Shown here piece after piece: positions 44,971 to 57,123 of a stretch of DNA of 64,000 nt (positions are counted from its first letter, which is position 1; each line of letters opens with the position of its first letter). A model generated the notes under the pieces. It worked only from the letters and a program-made list of their open reading frames with translations, was not told the origin of the DNA and made no database searches. Location: the NCBI GenBank assembly GCA_020638465.1, contig JACKIM010000001.1, positions 959,501 through 1,023,500 of the forward strand. The letters are read 5' to 3'. The stretch comes from Geminicoccaceae bacterium (lineage in GTDB: Bacteria; Pseudomonadota; Alphaproteobacteria; Geminicoccales; Geminicoccaceae). The position numbers were made by a program, and so were the translations under genes.

Positions 44971-46389
44971 TTAAGAGCGGGTGAGGACCACGAAGACGAT
45001 GGCCAGCCAGCCCAGGGCCAGCAGGGTGAAAGGCCCGTTCCAGCGCCAGGTGAGGACGGTGGACGGGATGCCGGTGATGCGGGAGAGCATCAGCGATCCG
45101 GTCGCGTTGGGTGCCGCCGTCATGGTCAGCCCCCAGCCGCTGGCCAGCGCGAAGGCGACCAGCGCGTGATCGGCAGGCGGCGTCGGGAACGCACTGATCA
45201 CCGATCCGAGAAAGACCACCATCATCACCGGACTGAGTGCTATCTGCCCCGCCAGGATGATCAGGATCGGCAGCGCCATGAGGAACAGCGCCGGGTCGAT
45301 CTGGTTGCGGCCCAGCAGGGCGGCGATCTCGTCGGCCGGCGTCAGGGCTCCTGCGACCACGCCGATGAAGCCCGAGGCGCCGAGCATCACGCCTTCGCGC
45401 ACGCCCGCCGGCAGCCCCACCAGGACGACGTGCCGCCAGCGCTGCCCGACCGCCAGCAGGCCGCGGGCCGGGCCGAGCGCCCCGTTCTGGACGAAGACCC
45501 AGATCGACAATGCAATCGGTGCGGCGAGCATCAATGAAGGGACAATTCCCACATTGCTTGATAATCGGATTATGAAGACCAGTGCCAAAAGCATTGCAAC
45601 AATGCCGGCCAGGTGGTGGAGGGTGCGGGGCGCGAGTGCTGAAACCGCAACGGGAGGGCGCGGGGCGGTCCGGCGATAGCGGAAGCGGTCCTCAAGCCAG
45701 CCCAGCACCATCATCACCGCGGCGGTGACGACACCCAGCGTGACCGCGCGCACATGGTCCGCGCCGGGAAACAGCGAGATCAGCAGCGCCTGCGTGACGG
45801 ACGAGGGTGCCCAGACGACAATCCACGAGAATCCGCGGATCATCGCCGACAACTGGCGCCGCTCTCGGATCGCCTTGACCCGTTCGTCTCCGTCGCTGGC
45901 CTTCACGCCTTCCTGGATCAGCGGTGCCAGCAGGCTGATGGCGCCGAAATTCAGGATCATCCCGAACAGGTGACTGCCGGCATGAATGGCGAGGTAGCGC
46001 CGTTGCGGCGGTTGCCGGGTCAGGTGAAGACCGCAGGCGCGGATGGCCTGCGAGGTGATCGCCGCCTCGCGCAGCAGCCCCAGGATCTGGATAAAGGAGG
46101 CCAGGAACACCGCCTGGTCAACCGCGCGCGCCAGTACCTCGCCCTGATGGCGAAGGACCAGCCAGACAGCCATCGCGGCACAGATGCCCACCAGCGCGCG
46201 TTCGCGCAGGCCGGTGCGCGGCATGGCGAACACGACGAATGCGAGGCCGGACGTCCAGGCGAGATAGCGCAGGGTCGCATGGCCGATGAAGATATGGGCG
46301 AGTTCGAAGGCAAGCAGCGCCGCGATGGCGACGCTGAGCCAGCTCCATCGGGGCAGGTTCGGGGAGTTGTCTGTCACGACGTGAGACAT
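44971..46389 (-). CDS. Polytopic membrane protein, permease-like
   Basis: The 472-residue protein has at least ten hydrophobic helices in two halves. Recognisable stretches such as GSHLFGMILNFGAISLLAPL and LSPVMMVVFLGSVISAF resemble the ion-transporter superfamily (ArsB/CitT/DctM-like), but I cannot assign a family firmly. ATG 46389 is used. It lies 38 bases upstream of alg8 on the same strand and might be cotranscribed with the polysaccharide genes. Confidence 0.65.
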   Translation of the reverse strand: MSHVVTDNSPNLPRWSWLSVAIAALLAFELAHIFIGHATLRYLAWTSGLAFVVFAMPRTGLRERALVGICAAMAVWLVLRHQGEVLARAVDQAVFLASFIQILGLLREAAITSQAIRACGLHLTRQPPQRRYLAIHAGSHLFGMILNFGAISLLAPLIQEGVKASDGDERVKAIRERRQLSAMIRGFSWIVVWAPSSVTQALLISLFPGADHVRAVTLGVVTAAVMMVLGWLEDRFRYRRTAPRPPVAVSALAPRTLHHLAGIVAMLLALVFIIRLSSNVGIVPSLMLAAPIALSIWVFVQNGALGPARGLLAVGQRWRHVVLVGLPAGVREGVMLGASGFIGVVAGALTPADEIAALLGRNQIDPALFLMALPILIILAGQIALSPVMMVVFLGSVISAFPTPPADHALVAFALASGWGLTMTAAPNATGSLMLSRITGIPSTVLTWRWNGPFTLLALGWLAIVFVVLTRS

Positions 46390-46552
46390 GCCGCTTTCGC
46401 GGATGGACTGCAAACAGTTTCATGACCCCGGCGGCCATGGCGGATCGGCGTCGGCATGACGGTCCTGGCGATCAACCTCAAATGGATTTGGAATTGCAAC
46501 TTTGGCATCTCCGGTTACGTTGGCCGAAAACTCCCGCCGAAGGATCGCTTTC

Positions 46553-48325
46553 ATGATGTCGAAGAGCCTGCGCTGGACGGCCGCCGTGCTGATGATGATC
46601 GGCGCCGGCAAGGTCGCAGCCCAGCAGGTGACCCATCTCGGGCAGAACTGGTCCGATGCCGACCGGACCGCCTTCTACACCACCAGCATCGGCTCGCAGA
46701 TCATGCCGCAGGCGTGGTTCTGGGCGCTTGAGCGGGCCGACAGCGACGAGAGCTTCATCGGCGACAGCCTCCGGCGCTACGGTTTTCTGGCCTATGACGG
46801 AAATCCCGACAAATTGCCGCTCGGCTTCACCATCGACCGCGACCGGCTTGGCGTATGGGTGGGATTCGGCTGTGCGGCCTGCCATACCGGAGAAATCCGG
46901 TACGATGGAAGGGCGATCCGCGTCGACGGCGCCCCCGCGCAGGCCGATATCCAGGGCTTTCTCGTCGACCTCGCCGACGCACTGGATGCCACCGTCGACA
47001 GCCGTTTCGGCGCGAAGTTCGCGCGCTTTTCCGATATCGCCCTGCGCCGGGGCGGCGAAGAGGCGACACCGGAAGCCGCCGACAGGCTGTTCCGGCAGGC
47101 CAGTGCCTTCGCGCAACGCTGGCGGCAACGGGTCGCCCGGGGAGAGCGCGAACTCGTCTGGGGCCACGGCCGCGCCGACGGGCAGGCCAGGCTCGTCACC
47201 GAATTCCGGCGCGAGGGAATGACGCCGGCGGGCGCTCCCCCCGCATCGGCACCCGTGAACTTCCCGCACCTGTGGGGAACCTCGGCGCAGTCGCATGGCC
47301 AGTGGACCGGCGAGGCGCCCACCGGGACCCCGCTGGCACGGCTGGCACGCAACAGCGGCGAGGCGATGGCGTTCATGGGCAAGGTGGCGGTATCGACCGA
47401 CCGGCCCTATTTCCCGTCCACGCTGCGCCGGTTCAACATGCTGCGGCTGGAAAGACCGCTGGAAAGGCTGTGGTCGCCGCAATGGCGCGAGGATCTTCTC
47501 GGTGCCATCGACTGGAGCGCTGCCGAGAAGGGCGAAACACTCTACATGAAGCATTGTGTCAGTTGTCACGCGATCGTGCCGCATGGCCCGCTGCCGGCGG
47601 TGATCGGGACGGTCCTCGAACCCGTGGCGACCTCGGCCGGAGGTGGGGTCGGCACCGATCCCGTCCGGGCCCGCTCGGCCTGTGCCGGCCGCTTCGACAC
47701 CGGACCGTTGCAGGGTTTCGTGCTCGCCGGCACCGCGTTCCCCTTTCCGCCGGAGATGGCCATCCCGGCGCTGGCGGACCGGATCGTCGAGGGTGCGCTG
47801 CTCTCGCCGCTGACCTATGGCTCGATGGAGTCCGCGGCCAGCCTGTTCCGGCCGGATGAACGCGACGCGGCAGCACTGGCGGCGGGCCTTGACCGGCTGG
47901 ACGAGCGCGACGCGGGCGACGGACCGCTGTTCGACGATCTCGATGTGCTTGCCGGCCGCCTGGATGCCGAGGTGATCGGCCAGCGGGCCGAACCGGGCGA
48001 TTGCGGCATCGACTCGCCCATGATGCGCTACAAGGCGCGGCCGCTCGACGGCATCTGGGCCACGGCCCCCTATCTGCACAACGGCTCGGTGGCCAGCCTC
48101 CACGAGCTGCTGCTGCCGGCGCCGGCGAGAATGAAGGTGTTCCACATCGGTTCCATGGACTTCGATCCGGCGAAGGTCGGCTTCGATCCGTCGCCCGCTC
48201 CGGGCACCACCCTGCTCGACACCTCTCTTCCCGGCAATTCCAACGCCGGGCACGACACCTACGGCAATTACAGCTTCAGCGAGGACGATCGCCGCGCACT
48301 GATCGAATATCTCAAGACCCTGTGA
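46553..48325 (+). CDS. Di-heme cytochrome c, MauG/RoxA-like peroxidase family
   Basis: The 590-residue periplasmic protein has a signal peptide ending KVAAQ and two haem c sites, C107-AAC-H111 and C335-VSC-H339. Around them are GFGCAACHTGEIRYDG and YKARPLDGIWATAPYLHNGS, patterns of di-heme peroxidase relatives including the rubber oxygenase RoxA and its uncharacterised homologues. It is larger than standard cytochrome c peroxidases (about 330 residues) and near RoxA size. The haem spacing of about 230 residues also fits. The ATG has AAGGA upstream. Whether it is a peroxidase or dioxygenase is open. Confidence 0.82.
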   Translation: MMSKSLRWTAAVLMMIGAGKVAAQQVTHLGQNWSDADRTAFYTTSIGSQIMPQAWFWALERADSDESFIGDSLRRYGFLAYDGNPDKLPLGFTIDRDRLGVWVGFGCAACHTGEIRYDGRAIRVDGAPAQADIQGFLVDLADALDATVDSRFGAKFARFSDIALRRGGEEATPEAADRLFRQASAFAQRWRQRVARGERELVWGHGRADGQARLVTEFRREGMTPAGAPPASAPVNFPHLWGTSAQSHGQWTGEAPTGTPLARLARNSGEAMAFMGKVAVSTDRPYFPSTLRRFNMLRLERPLERLWSPQWREDLLGAIDWSAAEKGETLYMKHCVSCHAIVPHGPLPAVIGTVLEPVATSAGGGVGTDPVRARSACAGRFDTGPLQGFVLAGTAFPFPPEMAIPALADRIVEGALLSPLTYGSMESAASLFRPDERDAAALAAGLDRLDERDAGDGPLFDDLDVLAGRLDAEVIGQRAEPGDCGIDSPMMRYKARPLDGIWATAPYLHNGSVASLHELLLPAPARMKVFHIGSMDFDPAKVGFDPSPAPGTTLLDTSLPGNSNAGHDTYGNYSFSEDDRRALIEYLKTL

Positions 48326-48437
48326 CCGCCGGGCATCCATCACCGGTGATGGCGATCACAGACCGTCACGGGCATCCGGCGGTATGCATGGACACGGAAG
48401 GCAGGACGCCTTCTTCCCAACCTCCCTGAACACCGTT

Positions 48438-48470
48438 TTCGGGCCGCTCTCCAGGCGGCCCGATTTTTTT
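48438..48470 (+). terminator. Strong intrinsic terminator
   Basis: CGGGCCGC (48440-48447) and GCGGCCCG (48455-48462) form a perfect 8-base stem with a 7-base loop, followed by seven T (48464-48470). It lies 115 bases after the di-heme cytochrome stop. The rest of 48326-48638 contains nothing recognised. Confidence 0.9.
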
Positions 48471-48638
48471 GCCATGCCGATCCACACCATGCGAATGCCC
48501 GTGCCGGTTGTAGGGATGATGACTTATCCACCTTACCCCCGTGCATCCCGTGATCGTTGTCACTGCGGCATCGTCGCCGGTTGGGCCATCCTTCCCGACA
48601 CCGAAACGCCCAACGCTTGCCAGAGAGGGAGACCACCA

Positions 48639-48830
48639 ATGGCCAGCACCTCCGGAAAACCCACGACAGCCAGCAAGCGGCCGCTGTACCGGATCCTTCA
48701 TTCCAGCGGCGAGGTCCTCGTCCGCAACCTGCGTCACGCCCGCGACCTCGTGGCCGAAAGGCCCGGAGCGCGGATCTTCCGCGTCGACACCAGCAGCTGG
48801 CGCGACGCCTTCGAGGTCGGGCCCACCTGA
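48639..48830 (+). CDS. Hypothetical protein (63 residues)
   Basis: The 63-residue basic protein has an AGGGAGA ribosome binding site ten bases before its ATG. The predicted fold is strand-helix-strand (YRILHSSGEVLVRNLRHARD, then ARIFRVDTSSWRDAFEVG). No family is recognised. It stands alone between a strong terminator and the EamA transporter gene 72 bases downstream. Confidence 0.6.
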   Translation: MASTSGKPTTASKRPLYRILHSSGEVLVRNLRHARDLVAERPGARIFRVDTSSWRDAFEVGPT

Positions 48831-48902
48831 CCGGGCGGCAAATCCCGGCCACGACCGACCTGCGCTCTTGCAAGATGTGACAGTTCTGCGACAACCGGCA
48901 TC

Positions 48903-49754
48903 ATGCTGCAGAACAGTCCCGACACGCTCGTCGTCTTCGTGGTGCTGGGGGCTGCCTTCATGCACGCCACCTGGAACGCGCTGGTCAAGACCGGCGGCGA
49001 TCCGTTCATCCGCATGGCCATCGTCAGCTTCGCCCATGTTGCCATGGTGCTGCCGCTGCTGTTCTTCGCCAACCCTCCCGATGCCGCCGCCTGGCCGTGG
49101 CTGATCGGCTCGATCGTCACCCACGTCGCCTATTACACCTTCCTCGCGTCGGGCTATCGCGTCGGCGACCTCAGCCACCTCTACCCGATCGCCCGCGGCA
49201 TCGCCCCGCCGCTGGTCGCCGTCGGCGCCATCGTCTTCCAGGGCGAATGGCTGTCGACCACGGGCACCATCGCCTTTCTCGCCATCTGCATCGGCATCTG
49301 GATGCTCGCCTCCACGGGCCGGGGCACCGGTCCCGTCCCGCTGCTCTATGCCCTGGCTACCGGAACGATGATCGGCGGCTACACGATCTGCGACGGCATG
49401 GGCGGGCGGCTCACCAGCGACGTACTGGACTACATCGTCTGGCTGTTCGCGCTGGAGGGGTGGCCGTTCATCCTCGCCGTCCTGTGGTTCCGCCGCGCCA
49501 ACCTGGCGGCCAGCCTGCGCCGGGCCTTCGTTCCGGCATTCATCGGCGGCATCCTCTCGACGACGGCCTACGGTCTCGTCATCTGGGCCATGACGCAGAT
49601 GCCGCTGGCCCATGTCTCCGCCCTGCGCGAGACCAGCGTCCTGATCGCCGCGATGATCGGCACCATGATGCTGGGCGAACCCTTCGGCCGCAAGCGGATC
49701 GCCTCGGCCGTCATCGTCGCCGGCGGCGTCGCCCTGCTGCACCTGTCGGGATAG
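48903..49754 (+). CDS. EamA/DMT family transporter
   Basis: The 283-residue membrane protein has about ten helices in two EamA repeats. The first contains HATWNALVKTGGDPFIRMAI and SHLYPIARGIAPPLVAVGAI; the second ends HVSALRETSVLIAAMIGTMM. This build is typical of drug/metabolite exporters of amino acids or metabolites. The substrate is unknown, and no regulator is adjacent. Confidence 0.87.
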   Translation: MLQNSPDTLVVFVVLGAAFMHATWNALVKTGGDPFIRMAIVSFAHVAMVLPLLFFANPPDAAAWPWLIGSIVTHVAYYTFLASGYRVGDLSHLYPIARGIAPPLVAVGAIVFQGEWLSTTGTIAFLAICIGIWMLASTGRGTGPVPLLYALATGTMIGGYTICDGMGGRLTSDVLDYIVWLFALEGWPFILAVLWFRRANLAASLRRAFVPAFIGGILSTTAYGLVIWAMTQMPLAHVSALRETSVLIAAMIGTMMLGEPFGRKRIASAVIVAGGVALLHLSG

Positions 49755-49866
49755 GAACCCCGCCGCTTCTTTTCCATGATGCGGAGTCGCCGCCCATGAG
49801 GCATTGATCATTCCCACGGCGACGGATATCTCAGGCCGGAATGTTCTCATCGGGAGGAACCACATC

Positions 49867-50712
49867 ATGAAGCTGCTTCGATTCGGCCCCAAGGGCCAGG
49901 AAAAACCGGGCATCCTCGATTCCGACGGCAGGATCCGCGATCTTTCCGGTCACGTCGCCGACATCGGCGGTGCGGCCATCACCCCCGACGGACTGGCGAA
50001 ACTGGCGAAGATCGACGTCTCGTCGCTGCCGGCGGTCTCCGGCAATCCCCGCCTCGGCCCCTGCGTCGCCAATGTCGGCAAGTTCATCTGCATCGGCCTC
50101 AACTATTCCGACCACGCCGCCGAGACCGGTTCGCCCGTGCCGCCCGAGCCCATCATCTTCATGAAGGCCACCAGCGCCATCTGCGGCCCCAATGACGATG
50201 TCGAGATCCCGCGCAACTCGCCCAAGACCGACTGGGAGGTCGAGCTCGGCGTGGTCATCGGCAAGGAAGCCAAATATGTCGACGAGGCCGACGCCCTCGA
50301 CCATGTCGCCGGCTACTGCGTCATCAACGATGTCTCCGAGCGCTATTTCCAGATCGAGCGCCACGGTCAGTGGACCAAGGGCAAGAGCCATGACACCTTC
50401 GGCCCGCTGGGTCCCTGGCTCGTCACGCGCGACGAGATCCCCGATCCGCAGAAGCTCGCCATGGGCCTTGAGGTCGATGGCAAGGTCATGCAGAACGGCA
50501 GCACCGAAACCATGATCTACGGCGTCGCGCACTGCGTGAGCTACCTGTCGCGGTTCATGTCGCTGCAACCCGGCGATGTCATCTCAACCGGAACGCCTCC
50601 GGGCGTCGGCATGGGCATGAAGCCCCAGCCGGTCTTCCTCCATCCCGGCCAGACCATGCGCCTGTGGATCGAGGGCCTCGGCGAACAGCAGCAGAAGACC
50701 GTCCAGGCCTGA
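49867..50712 (+). CDS. Fumarylacetoacetate hydrolase family protein
   Basis: The 281-residue enzyme has the FAH-fold start FICIGLNYSDHAAETG (around residue 75), metal ligands in DWEVELGVVIG (around residue 125) and the substrate loop FGPLGPWLVT, ending with STGTPPGVGMGMKPQPVFL. Close homologues are annotated as ureidoglycolate lyase or as 2,4-diketo-3-deoxy-sugar-acid hydrolases. The ATG at 49867 has GGGAGGA. No other degradation gene of those pathways is adjacent, so the substrate is open. Confidence 0.88.
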   Translation: MKLLRFGPKGQEKPGILDSDGRIRDLSGHVADIGGAAITPDGLAKLAKIDVSSLPAVSGNPRLGPCVANVGKFICIGLNYSDHAAETGSPVPPEPIIFMKATSAICGPNDDVEIPRNSPKTDWEVELGVVIGKEAKYVDEADALDHVAGYCVINDVSERYFQIERHGQWTKGKSHDTFGPLGPWLVTRDEIPDPQKLAMGLEVDGKVMQNGSTETMIYGVAHCVSYLSRFMSLQPGDVISTGTPPGVGMGMKPQPVFLHPGQTMRLWIEGLGEQQQKTVQA

Positions 50713-50725
50713 GGACACCGACTGC

Positions 50726-50753
50726 AACCGGAACGTCCTGAAACGCTCCGGTT
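50726..50753 (+). terminator. Probable terminator after the FAH gene
   Basis: AACCGGAACGT (50726-50736) and ACGCTCCGGTT (50743-50753) form an 11-base stem with one mismatch, 14 bases after the stop, followed by an AT-rich stretch but no full T run. A second hairpin (AAACCGGA and TCCGGTTT, near 50813-50833) lies at the end of the convergent frame at 50823. Confidence 0.5.
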
Positions 50754-50822
50754 ATTCTATTGATGATGACTATCCCCATATGGGGAGAAATCGGGCGAGG
50801 TTCCCGGCGCCGGAAACCGGAT

Positions 50823-51581
50823 TCATTCCGGTTTTCGGTGCTCCGGGGACATCTCCCACCCCGCCCCATCACCGGCATCGCCGGATGCCGCCGAGGAGGG
50901 CCAGGTTTCGGATGTCGCGCCCTGCGGCGGCTGTAGCTCCGGCGGGGGCCGTTCCGCAGCCGCGGCGGTCAGGCGTTCGACGAGGAAGACCGCCAGGTCG
51001 CGCACCAGCCGCAAACGGCCCCGACGGCGCAGCGCCTTGACATAACGCTGCGGGTCCTGTGCGTCGTAGTAGGCGGCAAGCGCCCGTCGACGCTGGCGAC
51101 GAAGCCGCTCGCTCTCCGGCAGGTCCGACGTCCCGCTGCCCGCCTTGCGCGGCCGCGCATCGATCCGCCTCAACGCGGATTTCACGAGGTCCGTGAAGGG
51201 ATGGTCGGGACCCTGACGGCACGCCCAGGCATGCCAGGCGCGTTCCGCCTCCATTCCCGCCGACGACGGACCCGAAAGCCGCCCGTTCCAGCTTTCGAGC
51301 CATTGCCGTGCATGGGGAACGACCAGCGATCGAAGACCGGCACGGTTGCGACCGGGCACCGTTCCGAGGGCAGCCAGCAAGGCTGCAACCCGCGGGACAT
51401 GCCCCAGCCGGTCCACGTCATCACCACTCAGACGAGACCTGCCGCTGCACAGTTCGTCCTTGCGGCCCACCAGCAGAAACCAGCAGGTTTTCAACAGCCG
51501 CACCGCCTTCCACCGGGAAACCCGGGAAGCAAGAAGGCGGTCGGTGCCGCGACCGGCCATGGTGGTGGAAATCACGTTCAT
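50823..51581 (-). CDS. Hypothetical Arg-rich protein (252 residues), uncertain
   Basis: This 252-residue frame fills the space between the FAH gene and methylmalonyl-CoA mutase. The protein is very rich in Arg and Ala with helical stretches (for example LRRQRRRALAAYYDAQ and LVRDLAVFLVERLTAAAAE) and a Pro/Ser-rich tail. No family, signal peptide or ribosome binding site is evident. It may be a real orphan or a chance open frame in GC-rich DNA; no better frame exists on the other strand. Confidence 0.4.
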   Translation of the reverse strand: MNVISTTMAGRGTDRLLASRVSRWKAVRLLKTCWFLLVGRKDELCSGRSRLSGDDVDRLGHVPRVAALLAALGTVPGRNRAGLRSLVVPHARQWLESWNGRLSGPSSAGMEAERAWHAWACRQGPDHPFTDLVKSALRRIDARPRKAGSGTSDLPESERLRRQRRRALAAYYDAQDPQRYVKALRRRGRLRLVRDLAVFLVERLTAAAAERPPPELQPPQGATSETWPSSAASGDAGDGAGWEMSPEHRKPE

Positions 51582-51699
51582 GGGAACGACTCATGCCATG
51601 GACCGCATCACAATGTCAAGGTTATTATTCCTAATATTAATATCTGCATGCAACGCAACCCGCCGTGCCGGAAGACGGGAACCTCCGGTGAATACGGCC

Positions 51700-53852
<2,153 letters not shown>

Positions 53853-53856
<4 letters not shown>

Positions 53857-55730
53857 GGCCGGCCTCCGATCAGGAGAGATTGTGCATCCTCAAGCAGGGA
53901 TAGCAGATCGCAGCCCGCGTAGACGAACTTGTCGATCCCGGCCTCGCGCAACTTCGCGTCCGGCCGTCCGGCGAGATAAACCGCCTCGGCACCGGCATCG
54001 ACCAGTGCCGCTGCAAAGGCGGCCGCACGTTGCTCGTAGCCCGCATCGCTGCCGCACAGGCAGGCCATGCGGCAATTGCTGCCGGCAAAGGCACTCGCCA
54101 GCATGGACACATCATCGAGCGGGCCGCTCGCGACCGCCTCGATGCCACCCGCCTCGAACGCGTTGCGGGCGAAATTCGCCCGGGCGCCGTGCTCGGCGAG
54201 GCTGCCGATGCAGGCCAGCCAGATGCGTGGCCGCTGGCCGTCACGCGCCAGAAGATCGTCGCTGATATCGCGCAGCCGTTCGAAATCCCCGCCCAGCCGC
54301 GACGGTTCCAGCGGGTGGGCTATCGGCTCGAAACCGGCCAGTGCCGGATCGGAAGGCGGCACATATCCGTGCGCTTCCGCCGTCGCCGCCGGTTCATCGA
54401 GCCGGGGAAAACTGCTCACCCCGATCACCGGCTCGCGATTGGTGGCGATCCGTTCGAGACGGGCCGCCGCCGTGGCGGCGATCGCCTCCTGGATGATGCC
54501 GGCCGAAAGTGCTGCTTCCATGCCGCCCGCCGCCTCGATCCCCTGCACCCGTTCCCAGGCGAGACGGGCAAGGCCGTCGGTGAGGCTTTCGACGAGATAG
54601 GCGCCGCCAGCCGGATCGATGACCCGGTGCAACTGGCTCTCCTCCATGAGGATGAGCTGGACGTTGCGGGCCAGGCGGCGGGACCTGCCATTCGAGGTCC
54701 CCAGCGACCAGTCATGTGGCAGGACGGTCATCGCCCGCGCGCCGCCGCACAGGCCGGCGAAGGTGGCCGTCGTGGTTCGCAGCAGGTTGGTCCAGCTGTC
54801 GCGACGGGTGAGCATGCGGCTGGCGGTGATGGCCTCGATGCCGGTACGGGGTTGCGACACACCCGAGGCATCCAGCACGCGCGCCCAGAGGCGCCGGGCG
54901 GCGCGGAGCTTGGCCATCGAGCCGAAGATATCCGTGTCGACGGCAAGCCGCAGGCTGATCCGCCGGCCCGCGTCGTCCACGGGCATTCCGCTGTCCGCCA
55001 GCGCACGCAGATAGGCGATGCCGGTCGCCACGACCGCTGCCAGTTCCTCGGCGTCGCTCGCACCGGCCGCATGGTAGACCTCGCCGCAGGCCCGCAGGAG
55101 GCCCCACGAGGCCGGAACGGCGGATGCGAGCCCGACGGCCGAATCCACCGCACCGCCGGGCGTCATGTCGCCGAGCGCGACAGCACCCAGAGGATCGGCA
55201 TTCAGTGCCACACGTCGAAGTTCCAACTCGGTCGCCATTCCGGCGACGGCAACGAAACCGGGGCCGGGATCGAAGGCGAGTTCCAGACTGTTCCCGTCGG
55301 CACCTCCCAGCACTTCGGCAAGATCGCCCGTGGTTCCAAGGACGATCCCATCGGGAACGTCGCCGGAAAGCCTGTTTTCACGATCGATGCGCAATTCGAC
55401 GGACGTGGCACCACCTGCCAGTTCCTCATCCACCTCCTTGCGGGCATCGGCGGGGCGGCTGGCGAAGACGAGCTGGCGGATATCCCACGCAGCGACATCG
55501 CCGCTGGCCACCGACCCGCGGACAAAGGGATAGGCGCCGCTGGTGCCACTGCCGGAAGCGGGCCTGTCAGCCTCCGTGAAAAGCGGAGACACGGCGATTC
55601 CGTCGGCTGTCCGGGAAACCAGGGTACGCTCGAAATCCCTGCCGGCCAGCACCTTTTCCACAAGTACCATCCACTGGTCGTGCGTGACCGGATCGAAGTC
55701 GGATGCGAGCGGCGTGACACGATCATTCAT
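53853..55730 (-). CDS. mutA: Methylmalonyl-CoA mutase small (beta) subunit
   Basis: The 625-residue partner subunit has the same overall domains as the large subunit. Its C-terminal B12-like domain has lost the DxHxxG cobalamin motif (IGSLAEHGARANF at the equivalent place), which is normal for this non-catalytic subunit. It is upstream of mutB with a four-base overlap. The ribosome binding site is weak. A heterodimeric mutase rather than the single-chain form is thus encoded here. Confidence 0.93.
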
Positions 55731-55861
55731 GATCAGGCTTCCGGGAACTTGTGGACATCAGGAAAACGACACAGGGACACACTGCCCCGATGGACGTCGT
55801 TCTACCGCCATTCGGGATCCTTCCGACAGACGGCGCGACGACCGGTCGCGCGCCCGAAATG

Positions 55862-56371
55862 TCACTCCCGGGCGATATCGGCCGTCTCCGCGCCGAGCAC
55901 GGCGAGAAGGTCGCTCGCGGAGATTTCGATCTCGAGCCCACGCTTGCCGCCGGAAACGAAGATGGTCTCGTGGGCGAGCGCGCTGTCATCGAGAATGGCG
56001 GCGAGCTTCTGTTTCTGGCCGAACGGGCTGATGCCGCCCTTGATGTAGCCCGTGGCCCGCTCCGCCTTGCGGATGTCGGCCATGGCGGCCCGCTTGCCGC
56101 CCACCTGATGGGCCAGCGCTTTCAGGTCGAGTGTGGCGGCCACCGGAATGATGGCCATGACGAGGCCCACGCCGTCGACATCACCGACCAGCGTCTTGAA
56201 CACGCGACCCGGATCGACCCCGAGAGCCATGGCGGCCTCGAGACCGATTGCCCCCTTTTCACCCGTATAATCATAGCTGTGCAGTTCGAATGGCCGTCCC
56301 GCCGATTCGAGCGCGGCAACGGCGTGGGTACCCCGCGAGGCCATGCCGGCTTTCCTTCCGGTTTTCGCCAT
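55862..56371 (-). CDS. ybaK: Cys-tRNA(Pro)/aminoacyl-tRNA deacylase YbaK
   Basis: The 169-residue YbaK/EbsC protein hydrolyses mischarged tRNA, typically Cys-tRNA(Pro). Visible are FELHSYDYTGEKGAIGLEAA, the essential Lys in VFKTLVGDVDG and the loop GYIKGGISPFGQKQKL (motif GGISPfG). The ATG at 56371 shares a base with the sulfotransferase stop (TGATG); a second ATG nine codons later is possible. It ends the four-gene overlapping chain that begins at 59302. It is distinct from the ProX-type editing protein at 59371. Confidence 0.88.
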   Translation of the reverse strand: MAKTGRKAGMASRGTHAVAALESAGRPFELHSYDYTGEKGAIGLEAAMALGVDPGRVFKTLVGDVDGVGLVMAIIPVAATLDLKALAHQVGGKRAAMADIRKAERATGYIKGGISPFGQKQKLAAILDDSALAHETIFVSGGKRGLEIEISASDLLAVLGAETADIARE

Positions 56372-57123
56372 CAGATGCCCGCCAGCCGGACAAGCCGCTC
56401 GCGCAAATCGAAACGCGCACCGTCGACCACCATTTCCTGTTCGGCGTCGGTCAGCAAAAGGTCCCTGTCCTCCCGTTCGGACCATCCGCCGGTGGCCCGC
56501 TTGTGGAAGGACATGGTCCATTCGCTGGGAGGTCCGGCATCGAGCCACGACAGAAGCCGGTTGAAGTGGTGCATGGCGCCGGAAAACAGGTCCTCATAGA
56601 CGACAACGCCAAAGCGGGACCCGTACCTGAGCACAAGTTCGACCATTTTTTCATGACCGAGGTTCCATTGGCGCAGCGCATCGGCTGCACCGGCTTCCCA
56701 GTTGAGGTCGCTGGCATCCACCTGACGCCTTTTCCACGAATCCGCGACCCTCAGGGGATGACGGGTGATCAGGAGCATGCGCGAACGGGGGAAGATCTCA
56801 AACAATCTTTCGGCATGCCAGAAATAGTTGGGGACCTTGTCGCCGACGATTTCCGCCCTGGCATACTTGTCGCGAAGGAAGGCGACGTACTTCGCGTCAT
56901 CCCGCCAGCGGAAATTGTGGGTTTCGTCCGGCGACGGATCGAAGAAGCGCCTGTTGTCGAACAGTTCGCTCACGAGCTCGCCGCAACGGGCGGGCGAAGC
57001 GAGATTGAAGTAGCGCTCCATGCCGGCGACAATGGAAGGATGGGAGTTGACGAGTTCGGTGAGGGCAGTCGTGCCGGAACGGGCATTGCCGGCGATGAAG
57101 AGATATCGTTGGCGGTTGTTCAA
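56371..57123 (-). CDS. Sulfotransferase family protein
   Basis: The 250-residue protein has the 5-prime phosphosulfate loop IAGNARSGTTALTELVN at its very N terminus and the 3-prime phosphate motif RMLLITRHPLRVADSWK (around residue 110), so it should use PAPS to sulfate an acceptor. I place the start at TTG 57123, four bases inside the TVP38 stop, because no ATG precedes the essential loop. The acceptor is unknown; family members sulfate polysaccharides, lipids or metabolites. A much longer open frame upstream is antisense noise from the TVP38 gene. Confidence 0.8.
   Translation of the reverse strand: MNNRQRYLFIAGNARSGTTALTELVNSHPSIVAGMERYFNLASPARCGELVSELFDNRRFFDPSPDETHNFRWRDDAKYVAFLRDKYARAEIVGDKVPNYFWHAERLFEIFPRSRMLLITRHPLRVADSWKRRQVDASDLNWEAGAADALRQWNLGHEKMVELVLRYGSRFGVVVYEDLFSGAMHHFNRLLSWLDAGPPSEWTMSFHKRATGGWSEREDRDLLLTDAEQEMVVDGARFDLRERLVRLAGI

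Noticed and set aside
42863..44974. 703-codon plus-strand open frame opposite alg8
   Set aside because: The translation is Gln/His/Arg/Asp-rich noise and alg8 on the other strand carries all conserved motifs.
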